Positions 6,777 through 13,374 of a stretch of DNA of 17,779 nucleotides are shown here, piece after piece. This stretch comes from Alphaproteobacteria bacterium (GTDB lineage: Bacteria; Pseudomonadota; Alphaproteobacteria; JALRGP01). A program made the position numbers and the translations under genes. Positions within the stretch are counted from its first letter, which is position 1, and each line of letters begins with the position of its first letter. Location of the stretch: contig JALRGP010000008.1 in the NCBI GenBank assembly GCA_023259685.1, positions 1 to 17,779 on the forward strand. Direction: 5' to 3'. The notes below the pieces were generated by a model that was not told where the DNA came from, did not search any database, and saw nothing but the letters and a program-made list of their open reading frames with translations.

Positions 6777-7535
6777 TTACCCAGGACTTGAATGATCTGG
6801 AATATTTTCATTAAATTTGAAAACAGGCCCTTTGGCTTCATCAGGAAGCGCATCTATATCGCCATCAAAATCGCTGTCAGGATCGTCCATCTCATTATCA
6901 TCAACATACTCTTCATTATTTTCAGTGGGTTCTACTTCTTCATCGGGTAAGTATTTTTTTGCAGACACAGGCTTAGATTGAATGATTCGTTTTTTGGATA
7001 ATTTTAACCCAGGCTTTTTTTTCTTTTTTCTTTTTATTTTTTTTCTTATCTTTTGCTCGTATTCTTCTTGATCATCATTGTCTTTGTTAGGCCTATTTTG
7101 CTCAACGGGTGGTATGGATTGCATTGGAGGTGGTGTCATGATTGCATTATTAAAGCTGGGAGTAGGCATCATTGGTTGAACCATAGGATTTGGGAACATT
7201 GAATAGCCATAGGGAAATATAAAAGGAGAAGTATAATAATATGGCACAGCAGGCATCATCATCGGAGAAGACATTTGAGGAACGGGAATTGGAGCAGGTA
7301 TAAAAGTTGGTGGTTGTGGCGTCGAATTTGTTGGAGATGGGGTATCTTCTTCCTTTTTAACAGGTTTTTTTTTCTTTGCGACTTTAGGTGAAGGTGGAGG
7401 TGTTGGGGTTGTAGGGCTCACAAAATATTGTTCTGGGCCGAACCCTGTGTTAGGCAATGTTGTCAAATCAATATCATCCGTTGCATACAAAACAAAAAGG
7501 TATAACGAATTTAAAATAAAATACATTGCAATCAT
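6777..7535 (-). CDS. Predicted secreted low-complexity protein, Pro/Met-rich with basic cluster and acidic tail
   Basis: I do not recognise a family. The 252 residues fall into zones. Residues 1-18 (MIAMYFILNSLYLFVLYA) look like a signal peptide with cleavage before TDD. Residues 40-75 alternate proline, threonine and lysine (PTTPTPPPSPKVAKKKKPVK). Residues 75-145 are rich in Pro, Met, Tyr and Phe (PMMMPAVPYYY, FPYGYSMFPNP). A strongly basic stretch follows (KIRKKIKRKKKKK), then more Lys. The last 55 residues are acidic, with DDNEMDDPDSDFDGDID. No enzyme motif or lipobox is visible. The composition suggests an intrinsically disordered exported protein, possibly a surface or host-directed factor; that is inference. 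It is convergent with tRNA-Leu and divergent from the LdtR-like regulator across a 204-base AT-rich spacer. Confidence 0.72.
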   Translation of the reverse strand: MIAMYFILNSLYLFVLYATDDIDLTTLPNTGFGPEQYFVSPTTPTPPPSPKVAKKKKPVKKEEDTPSPTNSTPQPPTFIPAPIPVPQMSSPMMMPAVPYYYTSPFIFPYGYSMFPNPMVQPMMPTPSFNNAIMTPPPMQSIPPVEQNRPNKDNDDQEEYEQKIRKKIKRKKKKKPGLKLSKKRIIQSKPVSAKKYLPDEEVEPTENNEEYVDDNEMDDPDSDFDGDIDALPDEAKGPVFKFNENIPDHSSPG

Positions 7536-7739
7536 TTTTGGATCTTTTAATCATTATATATTTTAAAAAGTTAACAAATTATTATTTTTTTTAAAAATAA
7601 TTTTTATGTGGTTGCTGTAGATTGATTTTTCCTATAAAAAATATCATTTTAATAATAACGCGTACGAAACATGCATTTTTTTAATAAAAAATTAATAAAT
7701 AGATGGTAACTTTTAATAAAACACCAGGATAGAGGTCAC

Positions 7740-8189
7740 ATGACACATCATTATATAGATATCTTCAACAAGGTGGAGAAGATTTACCGGTCTTTTTTAA
7801 ATGTTTTAGAAAAAGACATTGAACATTTTGGTTTTTATGATTTAAATAATGCCCAAGCTTTAATTATTTATTATATGGGCAAAGAAAATAAGACCATGCC
7901 AATCGGCGAATTGATGAAAAGCGGCTATTATTTAGGATCAAATGTTTCATATAATATTAAACAATTGGGAAAAAGTGGTTATGTTCATTTATCGCAATCA
8001 GAATATGACAAACGTTCAGTTAATCTGACACTATCGGATAAAGGCCAACAGGCTTATGATAAATTTCAATCAAGATTCAATGAATTATTGAACGCTTTAT
8101 CAAAAAACTTATCAAAAGATAAATTAGAACGTTTTTTTGAGGTCATGGATCATTTTGAAGATTTTTTGTATCGTGGGTGCGTCCGATAA
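7740..8189 (+). CDS. Winged-helix (MarR-like) regulator of the LdtR/Rem type
   Basis: This 149-residue DNA-binding protein has a motif, GYYLGSNVSYNIKQLGKSGYV (residues about 62-82), that is nearly identical to the recognition helix region of alphaproteobacterial LdtR/Rem winged-helix proteins. The wing follows as SEYDKRSVNLTLSDKGQQA. Relatives control cell-wall or osmotic-stress genes in Liberibacter and motility in Sinorhizobium; that is family knowledge. An AGAGG ribosome-binding site lies 5 bases before the ATG at 7740. The gene is divergent from the secreted-protein gene, so their shared 204-base spacer is the natural place for an operator. uup follows after 39 bases on the same strand and may be co-transcribed. 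The target genes cannot be read here. Confidence 0.88.
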   Translation: MTHHYIDIFNKVEKIYRSFLNVLEKDIEHFGFYDLNNAQALIIYYMGKENKTMPIGELMKSGYYLGSNVSYNIKQLGKSGYVHLSQSEYDKRSVNLTLSDKGQQAYDKFQSRFNELLNALSKNLSKDKLERFFEVMDHFEDFLYRGCVR

Positions 8190-8228
8190 GGCTAAAATAA
8201 TATAAAAAGATTGATCATATGAATACTT

Positions 8229-9983
8229 GTGATAACGTATTTATCCTTGCAAGACGTATCCATATCGTTTGGTGGGCGTCCATTATTATCTCATGTGACC
8301 GGTCATATCCTTGATAAAGATCGAATTTGCCTGATTGGTAAAAATGGATGCGGAAAATCCACTTTATTAAGAATGATGATAGGGTTACTTGAAGCTGACA
8401 AAGGTGAAATTTTCAAACACCCTCAGTCTTTGATTACGTTTTTGGACCAAAAAAATGAGGGACTACCTGAAGGACAAGCCATTATCTCATTGTTTGATCA
8501 TGTGGAACGCTTCGAAGCAGAAGCTATGTTAGATAGATTATGCGTTGATCCTTTGCGATCCACATCAAATTTGTCTGGCGGTGAACAACGACGCGTTCAT
8601 TTAGCAAGAGCCTTATGTCAAAAATCAACAATTTTATTTTTGGATGAACCAACGAACCACCTAGACTTACCCACAATTGAATGGCTTGAAAAATGGATAG
8701 ATCATTACAATGGTGCGGTTATAACCATCAGCCATGACCGACGTTTTTTAGAAAAGATATCAAAAAAATTATGGTGGTTACAAGATCACACTTTAATTGA
8801 ACATCACCAGGGATTTTCACATTTTGATCACTTACAAGACATGTATGACCAAGAATTAGAACGTCGTATTCAAAAAATGAACACACACCTGCGTCAAGAA
8901 ATGGAATGGTTACAACGTGGCGTCACAGCCAGACGCAAACGGAACCAAGGACGTTTAGAACGCCTTAGGCAACTGCGTCAAAATAAACAAGCAACCATCG
9001 TTAAAAAAGGGATGAGTTTGCCCTCACTTCAAGGGGGAGATCTTCAAGCTAAATTGGTTGTTGATATGGATCATATCCAAAAATCATTCCAAGGAAAAAC
9101 TATTATTCAATCCTTTACAACACGTATTTTAAAAGGTGATCGCATTGGTATCATTGGTGCTAATGGATCTGGGAAAACCACTTTATTAAAGTTATTGCTG
9201 GGTGAATTGGAACCCGACCAAGGACACATTGAAAAAGGTCCTTCCGTTGAGTTTATCTATCTTGATCAAATGAAAAAAGAATTGAAAGACAACCAAACTT
9301 TGTGGGAATTTTTGTGCCCAACCGGTGGAGATCAAGTCATTTTAAAAGACAGGTCCATGCATGTGATGGGATATTTAAAACAATTTGCCTTTAAAGAAGA
9401 ACAAATTAAAGGACAGGTATCTATTTTATCTGGGGGTGAAAAAAATCGTTTAATGCTTGCAAAAGCATTGGCGCAAAAAGGTAATGTTTTAATTTTAGAT
9501 GAACCAACAAATGATCTAGACATGGATACACTCGATTTATTGGAAGACATGCTGTCTGATTATTCAGGAACGCTGATTGTGGTCAGCCACGACCGTGATT
9601 TTTTAAATCGTTTGGTGAGCAGTATTATTGTGATTGGCCCGGATGGAGTCCATGAATATGTTGGTGGATACGATGATTATATTCAACAAAAACAAGAAAA
9701 AACAGCCAGCATCAAAAAACATAAAACATCTGCTCCCCCAAAAATAACACACTCATCCCATAAAATGAGTTATAAAGACAAAAAAGATTTGCAAGAATTG
9801 CCAGATGAGATTGAGACTTATGAAAAAAAATTAAAAAATATTGAATCCCAATTGAGCGAACCTTTAACATCATCACAGACGGAACAATTATCGTTAGAGT
9901 TTGAAAAAATACAAAGTATTGTTCAAAAATTGGAGGAGCGGTATTTTTATTTATTAGATTTATCTCAAACCACGGCCAGCTAA
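8229..9983 (+). CDS. uup: ABC-F ATPase, Uup type
   Basis: This cytoplasmic ATPase of 584 residues has two ABC domains and no membrane helices. The first has Walker A GKNGCGKST (37-45), signature LSGGEQRR (about 115) and Walker B ILFLDEPTNHLDL (about 135). The second has GANGSGKTT (about 309), LSGGEKNR (about 400) and VLILDEPTNDLDM (about 420). The linker between the domains is basic and coiled (RRKRNQGRLERLRQLRQNK), and residues about 515-575 form the C-terminal coiled coil typical of Uup. Family members act on the ribosome or on branched DNA; E. coli uup mutants raise precise transposon excision. The only in-frame start is GTG at 8229, with no strong Shine-Dalgarno. The TAA overlaps the next ATG by one base (TAATG), indicating coupling to the HscB-like gene. 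Confidence 0.93.
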   Translation: MITYLSLQDVSISFGGRPLLSHVTGHILDKDRICLIGKNGCGKSTLLRMMIGLLEADKGEIFKHPQSLITFLDQKNEGLPEGQAIISLFDHVERFEAEAMLDRLCVDPLRSTSNLSGGEQRRVHLARALCQKSTILFLDEPTNHLDLPTIEWLEKWIDHYNGAVITISHDRRFLEKISKKLWWLQDHTLIEHHQGFSHFDHLQDMYDQELERRIQKMNTHLRQEMEWLQRGVTARRKRNQGRLERLRQLRQNKQATIVKKGMSLPSLQGGDLQAKLVVDMDHIQKSFQGKTIIQSFTTRILKGDRIGIIGANGSGKTTLLKLLLGELEPDQGHIEKGPSVEFIYLDQMKKELKDNQTLWEFLCPTGGDQVILKDRSMHVMGYLKQFAFKEEQIKGQVSILSGGEKNRLMLAKALAQKGNVLILDEPTNDLDMDTLDLLEDMLSDYSGTLIVVSHDRDFLNRLVSSIIVIGPDGVHEYVGGYDDYIQQKQEKTASIKKHKTSAPPKITHSSHKMSYKDKKDLQELPDEIETYEKKLKNIESQLSEPLTSSQTEQLSLEFEKIQSIVQKLEERYFYLLDLSQTTAS

Positions 9984-10390
9984 TGAACCCATTTCATAGT
10001 CTTCATATACCATTGACATTCAAGATTGATCGCCACGTCTTAGATGAACAATTTCAATTGATTCAAAAACAGGCGTTGTCATTACCCGAGCCTTTAAGAG
10101 ATTCTTATGTATCTCAGGCAAATTATTCCTATAATATTTTGAAAAATCCGATTCAAAGGGCCCGTTCCATTATGGAGATCTTGGATATTATCCATAAATT
10201 TTTTGACATTTTTGATGAAATGGAAGAATTTATAAATGTTTTGCACACGTCAACAAATTTAGATTCTTTACAGCTACAGGTTTATGATGATTTTAATGAT
10301 GCTATGATCCACCAAAATCATTATGGTATGCATTTAGCGTACGCTAAAATGAAGAGACTGCATGAAAAATCACAACAAGTATTTTTTTAA
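9983..10390 (+). CDS. hscB: HscB-like Fe-S co-chaperone lacking the HPD motif
   Basis: The 135 residues follow the HscB layout. An N-terminal J-like region begins NPFHSLHIPLTFKIDRHVL and continues DEQFQLIQKQ, aligning well with the E. coli HscB start. The family's third helix appears as ANYSYNILKNPIQRARSIMEI. The C-terminal part is a helical bundle (FDEMEEFINVL, DDFNDAM, KMKRLHEKSQ) resembling the IscU-binding domain. Where HscB and all J-proteins carry HPD to stimulate the Hsp70 partner, this protein reads QALSLPEPLRDS, so the motif is gone and the loop is shortened. E. coli HscB is about 171 residues long. It may have lost HscA stimulation, act only as an IscU-binding factor, or be decaying. 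It sits after uup rather than in an isc operon, coupled by a one-base overlap. Confidence 0.7.
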   Translation: MNPFHSLHIPLTFKIDRHVLDEQFQLIQKQALSLPEPLRDSYVSQANYSYNILKNPIQRARSIMEILDIIHKFFDIFDEMEEFINVLHTSTNLDSLQLQVYDDFNDAMIHQNHYGMHLAYAKMKRLHEKSQQVFF

Positions 10391-10394
10391 ATAG

Positions 10395-10460
10395 ACGTCT
10401 TTCGAAACTCATAATTGATGCTCAAAGTTGCAAATAGCAGCAATTAAATTAAATCTTATT
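10395..10460 (-). pseudogene. Relic of an IS5-type (DDE_Tnp_4-like) transposase C-terminus
   Basis: On the minus strand, about 10463 to 10415 reads HFISIRFNLIAAICNFEHQL and then a stop. RFNLIAAI(Y/C)NFE is the characteristic end of IS5-group transposases with an HTH_Tnp_4/DDE_Tnp_4 architecture, normally preceded by a RNRRKRF-type basic stretch that is missing here. Upstream in the same frame a TAA occurs within a few codons, so nothing more of the gene survives. The sequence just past the stop (GAGTTTCGAAAGACGTC) could be the element's end. The call rests on about 15 residues of recognised motif. Confidence 0.5.
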
Positions 10461-10532
10461 GAGATAAAATGTTCCTGTTATTCTTTTTTTGGGGCAATTC
10501 AGTGTTAGCGTGAAAATTTTTGATACCCTGAT

Positions 10533-10554
10533 AACTACTTGTCAACAAGTAGTT
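10533..10554. repeat. Perfect 9-bp inverted repeat with 4-base loop
   Basis: AACTACTTG (10533-10541) is separated by TCAA from CAAGTAGTT (10546-10554). No T-run follows on either strand, so it is not a standard terminator. It could be an operator, an RNA hairpin near the end of the uup-hscB transcript, or an IS relic. Confidence 0.6.
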
Positions 10555-10770
10555 TGATCTTCTTATAAATAGACACTCTTGATAATTTGAATAATTTAAA
10601 ATCATGACATGTGCCTTGCCCTTTTGGGATAGATAAATGAAAGAAAGACCTGACGCGCAAAACAGCAAGTCTCATTAGAAAATAATTTTTTAAATAGGTC
10701 TATTTTATTAACTATTTATTAACTTTTTTAAAAATATAATAAAGTGGGAAAAAAAAACAGGAGATTTAAA

Positions 10771-11205
10771 ATGCCCGTATTATTGTACATGGTTATCATA
10801 ACATTAGGTTTTGCAGCACAAGAAAAGGAAAGCGATGGTCCTTCTGTGAAATCCCACCCTCTTCATCAACAACCTCATTATTTAGAAGAAGTTGTGAATG
10901 ATTTGCATCAAAAAACAAGTTATTGGAAAAATACTCATGAAAAGTGTCAAGTGCTCGCCCAAGGACTGGGCACATTTACATCCATGTGGATTCTGTATCA
11001 TAAAAAACCTATGACACACCATATGCATTGTGTGACATGCGTTTTAGGAGCAAGCTGTGTAAGTTTATTAAACTATTCAGAATTTTCTTATCGTCAATAT
11101 ATACATCATCAACATGATTTGAATGCTGTTTTAAAATTTAATCATCAACCCGGTTTTATTTACGGAACCGAAGATGAAATTTATAGAACCTCAAACAAAA
11201 ATTGA
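10771..11205 (+). CDS. Small predicted exported protein, His- and Cys-containing, unknown family
   Basis: I do not recognise this 144-residue protein. I start it at the ATG at 10771, which has AGGAGA six bases upstream; the open frame itself extends back to a GTG at 10744. Residues 1-16 (MPVLLYMVIITLGFAA) look like a signal peptide with cleavage near FAA-QEK. The mature part is polar and His-rich (HPLHQQPHYLEE), followed by two short hydrophobic stretches (LGTFTSMWILY and CVTCVLGASCVSLLNY) separated by MTHHMHCVTC. These could form a membrane hairpin, and the C-H-x-H pattern might bind a metal; both are guesses. It is a single-gene unit, bounded downstream by a strong terminator at 11228-11257. 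Confidence 0.68.
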   Translation: MPVLLYMVIITLGFAAQEKESDGPSVKSHPLHQQPHYLEEVVNDLHQKTSYWKNTHEKCQVLAQGLGTFTSMWILYHKKPMTHHMHCVTCVLGASCVSLLNYSEFSYRQYIHHQHDLNAVLKFNHQPGFIYGTEDEIYRTSNKN

Positions 11206-11227
11206 ATATGGCAACAATAAATTGATT

Positions 11228-11257
11228 AAAGGCAACGTATGTGACGTTGCCTTTTTT
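11228..11257 (+). terminator. Rho-independent terminator
   Basis: A perfect 11-bp stem, AAAGGCAACGT and ACGTTGCCTTT, encloses a 5-base loop (ATGTG) and runs into six T residues at 52-57 of the line. It lies 23 bases after the stop of the exported-protein gene and insulates lpxK from it. Confidence 0.92.
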
Positions 11258-11298
11258 AAAATCAGAATCAGTCATATTAGAAAATGGGTGTTTGACGC

Positions 11299-11304
11299 TA
11301 CAAT
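11299..11304 (+). promoter_or_regulatory. Possible -10 element of the lpxK promoter
   Basis: TACAAT is five of six to the consensus. TTAGAA at 11277-11282, 16 bases upstream, is a weak -35. An alternative pair is TTGACG (11292-11297) with TTTATT 18 bases on. Both place the transcription start inside or just after the palindrome at 11300-11323 and give a short leader with no clear Shine-Dalgarno. Confidence 0.35.
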
Positions 11305-11323
11305 AAAGTTAGTCCTTTATTGT
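11300..11323. promoter_or_regulatory. 9-bp palindrome overlapping the lpxK promoter (operator-like)
   Basis: ACAATAAAG (11300-11308) and CTTTATTGT (11315-11323) are perfect inverted copies separated by TTAGTC. The site overlaps the likely -10 region and ends 3 bases before the first possible start codon. It could be a repressor site or, in RNA, a hairpin occluding the start. No T-run follows, so it is not a terminator. Confidence 0.5.
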
Positions 11324-11325
11324 GA

Positions 11326-12279
11326 ATGATTATGTTTCGAACTCCTGATTTTTGGAAACGGAAAGGAATTTTAAGTTATTTATTGCTACCTATAGCAAAA
11401 ATTTACTATGCTATCTCTTGGTTGCACCAAAAATTTACAACAACTAAAAAAGTATCTCGTCCCGTTATTTGTGTGGGGAATGTTGTGTTAGGAGGAGCAG
11501 GAAAAACTCCTGTTGTTATTGCTATATCCAAAATTTTAAAAGATCTTGGATATCAACCCCATATCATCAGCCGAGGATACGGGGCCGTTATTCGTCAAGT
11601 CACAAAAGTAGATCCTAAAAAACATAACTACTTAAATGTTGGGGATGAACCATTATTATTATCAAAAACTGCACCCACATGGGTCAGCACAGACCGACAT
11701 CAATCCATTCATTTAGCAATCAAAGAAGGCGCTGATATTTTAATATTAGATGATGGTTTGCAAAATAAAAGTATTTACAAAGATTTAAACATTCTTGTCA
11801 TTGATTCCTTGCAAGGATTTGGTAATTCGTTACTATTTCCTTCAGGCCCTTTACGAGAACCTTTGAATCAAGCTTTAAAAAACAGTCATTTAATTGTTGT
11901 AATTGGGGATCATGATATCCCTATCAAAACAACGATTCCAAAAGTTCATGCAAAATTTGATATTACATCCGATATTCCCCATCAATCAGTTGTAGCTTTT
12001 GCAGGTCTTGGGTATCCAGAAAAATTTTTATACACCCTTGAGCATCATGGTTTTCATGTATTTGAATTCTTAAAATACCCAGATCATCATCCCTATACAA
12101 TTGCACAAATGAATAAATTGTTTAAAATTGCTCAATCATATGGTGCTCGATTAATCACAACAGAAAAAGACTTTACCAGAATCCCTGAGCAATATCAAAA
12201 AGACATTTTATTTCTAAAAATTGAATTATGTTTTGATGATCCTATATTAATAAAAAAAATATTAAAAAATGCTTTTTAA
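11326..12279 (+). CDS. lpxK: Tetraacyldisaccharide 4'-kinase
   Basis: LpxK phosphorylates the 4'-position of the lipid A disaccharide at the inner face of the inner membrane, the sixth step of the Raetz pathway. This 317-residue protein has the family's N-terminal membrane-associated helix (GILSYLLLPIAKIYYAISW) followed by the Walker A variant GNVVLGGAGKTP (residues 51-62). DILILDDGLQN carries the Walker B-like metal and catalytic acidic residues, FPSGPLREPL is the family motif, and LITTEKDFTRIP is the conserved C-terminal motif. The length matches the family (about 310-330). ATG codons at 11326 and 11332 (MFRTPDFW) are equally possible; neither has a good ribosome site. It implies the organism makes phosphorylated lipid A. 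lpxK is not next to other lpx or kdt genes here. It ends 11 bases before a convergent small gene. Confidence 0.96.
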   Translation: MIMFRTPDFWKRKGILSYLLLPIAKIYYAISWLHQKFTTTKKVSRPVICVGNVVLGGAGKTPVVIAISKILKDLGYQPHIISRGYGAVIRQVTKVDPKKHNYLNVGDEPLLLSKTAPTWVSTDRHQSIHLAIKEGADILILDDGLQNKSIYKDLNILVIDSLQGFGNSLLFPSGPLREPLNQALKNSHLIVVIGDHDIPIKTTIPKVHAKFDITSDIPHQSVVAFAGLGYPEKFLYTLEHHGFHVFEFLKYPDHHPYTIAQMNKLFKIAQSYGARLITTEKDFTRIPEQYQKDILFLKIELCFDDPILIKKILKNAF

Positions 12280-12289
12280 TACTCATTAA

Positions 12290-12496
12290 CTATGGAGAGT
12301 GCTTATCATACGTTTTAATGAACACCTCTAAGTGATCAGTTGACATTTTGTCCAAATCTCCATTGTTTACATCATTTTGAGCACTAGATAACAAAATCTT
12401 TACCTGAAGTTGCTTGATTTTAATAGCCAAATCAAAATTATTTTGATGAATCATTGTATGGTACAATTCATCCAAATCGTTTAAAATTTTTTCCAT
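12290..12496 (-). CDS. Small hypothetical protein, helical
   Basis: This 68-codon frame (MEKILNDLDELYHTMIHQN...) has an amphipathic, Leu/Ile/Lys-rich composition like its neighbours (FDLAIKIKQLQVKILL), which supports a real gene, and it has no membrane segment. I recognise no family. A ribosome-binding site is not evident. An imperfect hairpin formed by ACACCTTTTATT and AATAAAGGTTGT lies just before the ATG. It follows the bamD-dsbB-ftsL group on the same strand after 76 bases and is convergent with lpxK. Confidence 0.5.
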   Translation of the reverse strand: MEKILNDLDELYHTMIHQNNFDLAIKIKQLQVKILLSSAQNDVNNGDLDKMSTDHLEVFIKTYDKHSP

Positions 12497-12498
12497 TT

Positions 12499-12543
12499 AA
12501 TAAAAGGTGTATTTGTTTAGTCATACTAATACAACCTTTATTG
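12499..12543 (-). repeat. Imperfect hairpin before the small gene
   Basis: On the minus strand AATAAAGGTTGT and ACACCTTTTATT can pair with one bulge on each side of a loop of about 20 bases, ending two bases before the ATG of the 68-codon gene. The 10-mer CCTTTATTGT within it also occurs in the lpxK palindrome, which in such AT-rich DNA may be chance. Confidence 0.3.
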
Positions 12544-12572
12544 TTAAGTGGTTTTTTTAACATCCCGGGACG

Positions 12573-12947
12573 CTAAGGTTTTGATTCCTCATTCAAAATA
12601 TCGTCTAATGTTAAATCTTTTTTTTGAGGCATGGTCGATGACGTTTGTTTATCGGGAGTTGGGGCATTCAAAGGAATTTGAGATAAATCAATGATATGTT
12701 TAGGTGTCGATGGTTTGAATGATGGACAATATTTTTTTGCATAAACGATCAAACGTTTTGGGCTAATTAATCGTTCCCATTCTATTTTCAACAAATTAAT
12801 ATTTTCCATTGTTTGATTCAACTCTTTTTGACACTTTATTTTTTCCCGTTCTAAAAATTGAACATTGTATTTCATTTGAAACACTTGATAAATGAGCACA
12901 CATAAAGATGCAGCACCTAAAAAATAATATTTTTTACGCCATATCAT
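12573..12947 (-). CDS. ftsL: FtsL-like cell-division protein
   Basis: This bitopic membrane protein of 124 residues has a short cytoplasmic start (MIWRKKYY), one membrane helix (about 8-23, LGAASLCVLIYQVFQ) and a periplasmic coiled coil (about 28-62). The coiled coil ends in NLLKIEWERLISPKRLIVYAKKY, closely following the alphaproteobacterial FtsL pattern (LRAEWAYLNRPERL-type). FtsL joins FtsB and FtsQ to activate septal wall synthesis by FtsW/FtsI. I start at the ATG at 12945-12947; the frame is open for 31 further codons that merely overlap dsbB. A Pro/Thr/Asp-rich tail after residue 90 is longer than usual. ftsL normally sits between rsmH and ftsI in the dcw cluster, so its place behind dsbB is unusual. 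FtsB is the main alternative. Confidence 0.62.
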   Translation of the reverse strand: MIWRKKYYFLGAASLCVLIYQVFQMKYNVQFLEREKIKCQKELNQTMENINLLKIEWERLISPKRLIVYAKKYCPSFKPSTPKHIIDLSQIPLNAPTPDKQTSSTMPQKKDLTLDDILNEESKP

Positions 12948-13374
12948 CGTTTTGTCGTGATGTATAAATTGCCGATCCTGCTGACAAGATGGCCAAAAAT
13001 AAAAACAATAGCCATGTCCAAAATACGGCGCTGACACCAAAAATAGACCAATTCACTTGATCGCAAGGAACTAAGACCTTGACGTCCAATCTCTGAGACT
13101 GGCAAATTGATGACACCCACCATTTATTTTCAACACCCAAGTGATAAAAGGATAAACAGCTACCCAAAAAAGATAATGTTGATATGCACCAAAACAACCA
13201 ACTTTTATTCCAAAAATAATGAATTAAACTGACAATTGATATCATCATCAATACATATCTTTGGTACAAACATAAATGACAAACTGGCACTGCAAATCCG
13301 TATTGCGCAATAACCGCAAATAAAACAGATCCCGTTGATATTACGAGGAAGACTTTGGACAACAATTTTGACAT
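12934..13374 (-). CDS. dsbB: Disulfide bond formation protein B
   Basis: This inner-membrane quinone reductase reoxidises DsbA. The 146-residue protein has four predicted membrane helices. The first periplasmic cysteine pair is C32-H-L-C35, in VCHLCLYQRY, followed by the family's YQR. The second pair lies in the loop containing SICQSQRLDVKVLVPCDQV, with the Cys residues 14 apart and the conserved WSIFGVS after it. All four redox cysteines are present, so it is probably functional. The start at 13374 makes the gene overlap the end of bamD by 34 bases, and its end overlaps ftsL by 14 bases. Such overlaps suggest a single transcript. No DsbA gene is in the window. Confidence 0.92.
   Translation of the reverse strand: MSKLLSKVFLVISTGSVLFAVIAQYGFAVPVCHLCLYQRYVLMMISIVSLIHYFWNKSWLFWCISTLSFLGSCLSFYHLGVENKWWVSSICQSQRLDVKVLVPCDQVNWSIFGVSAVFWTWLLFLFLAILSAGSAIYTSRQNDDMA

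Larger units (their letters stand above)
10391..10770. other. Gene-free stretch of 380 bases with IS debris and a palindrome
   Basis: I see no supportable intact gene here. The left part contains the tail of an IS5-type transposase on the minus strand, the middle a 9-bp palindrome at 10533-10554, and the right part is very AT-rich and probably carries the promoter of the next gene. A 70-codon minus frame at 10456-10668 begins with TTG and lacks a ribosome site or any family resemblance, so I leave it out. Confidence 0.6.

Noticed and set aside
8219..8314. A 31-codon frame (ATG at 8219) overlapping the uup start as a possible leader peptide
   Set aside because: It has no ribosome-binding site, no regulatory hairpins or terminator before uup, and most of it lies inside the uup coding region in another frame.
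10456..10668. A 70-codon minus-strand frame as a gene
   Set aside because: It begins with TTG without a ribosome site, has no family resemblance, and is crossed by the palindrome and adjoins IS debris.
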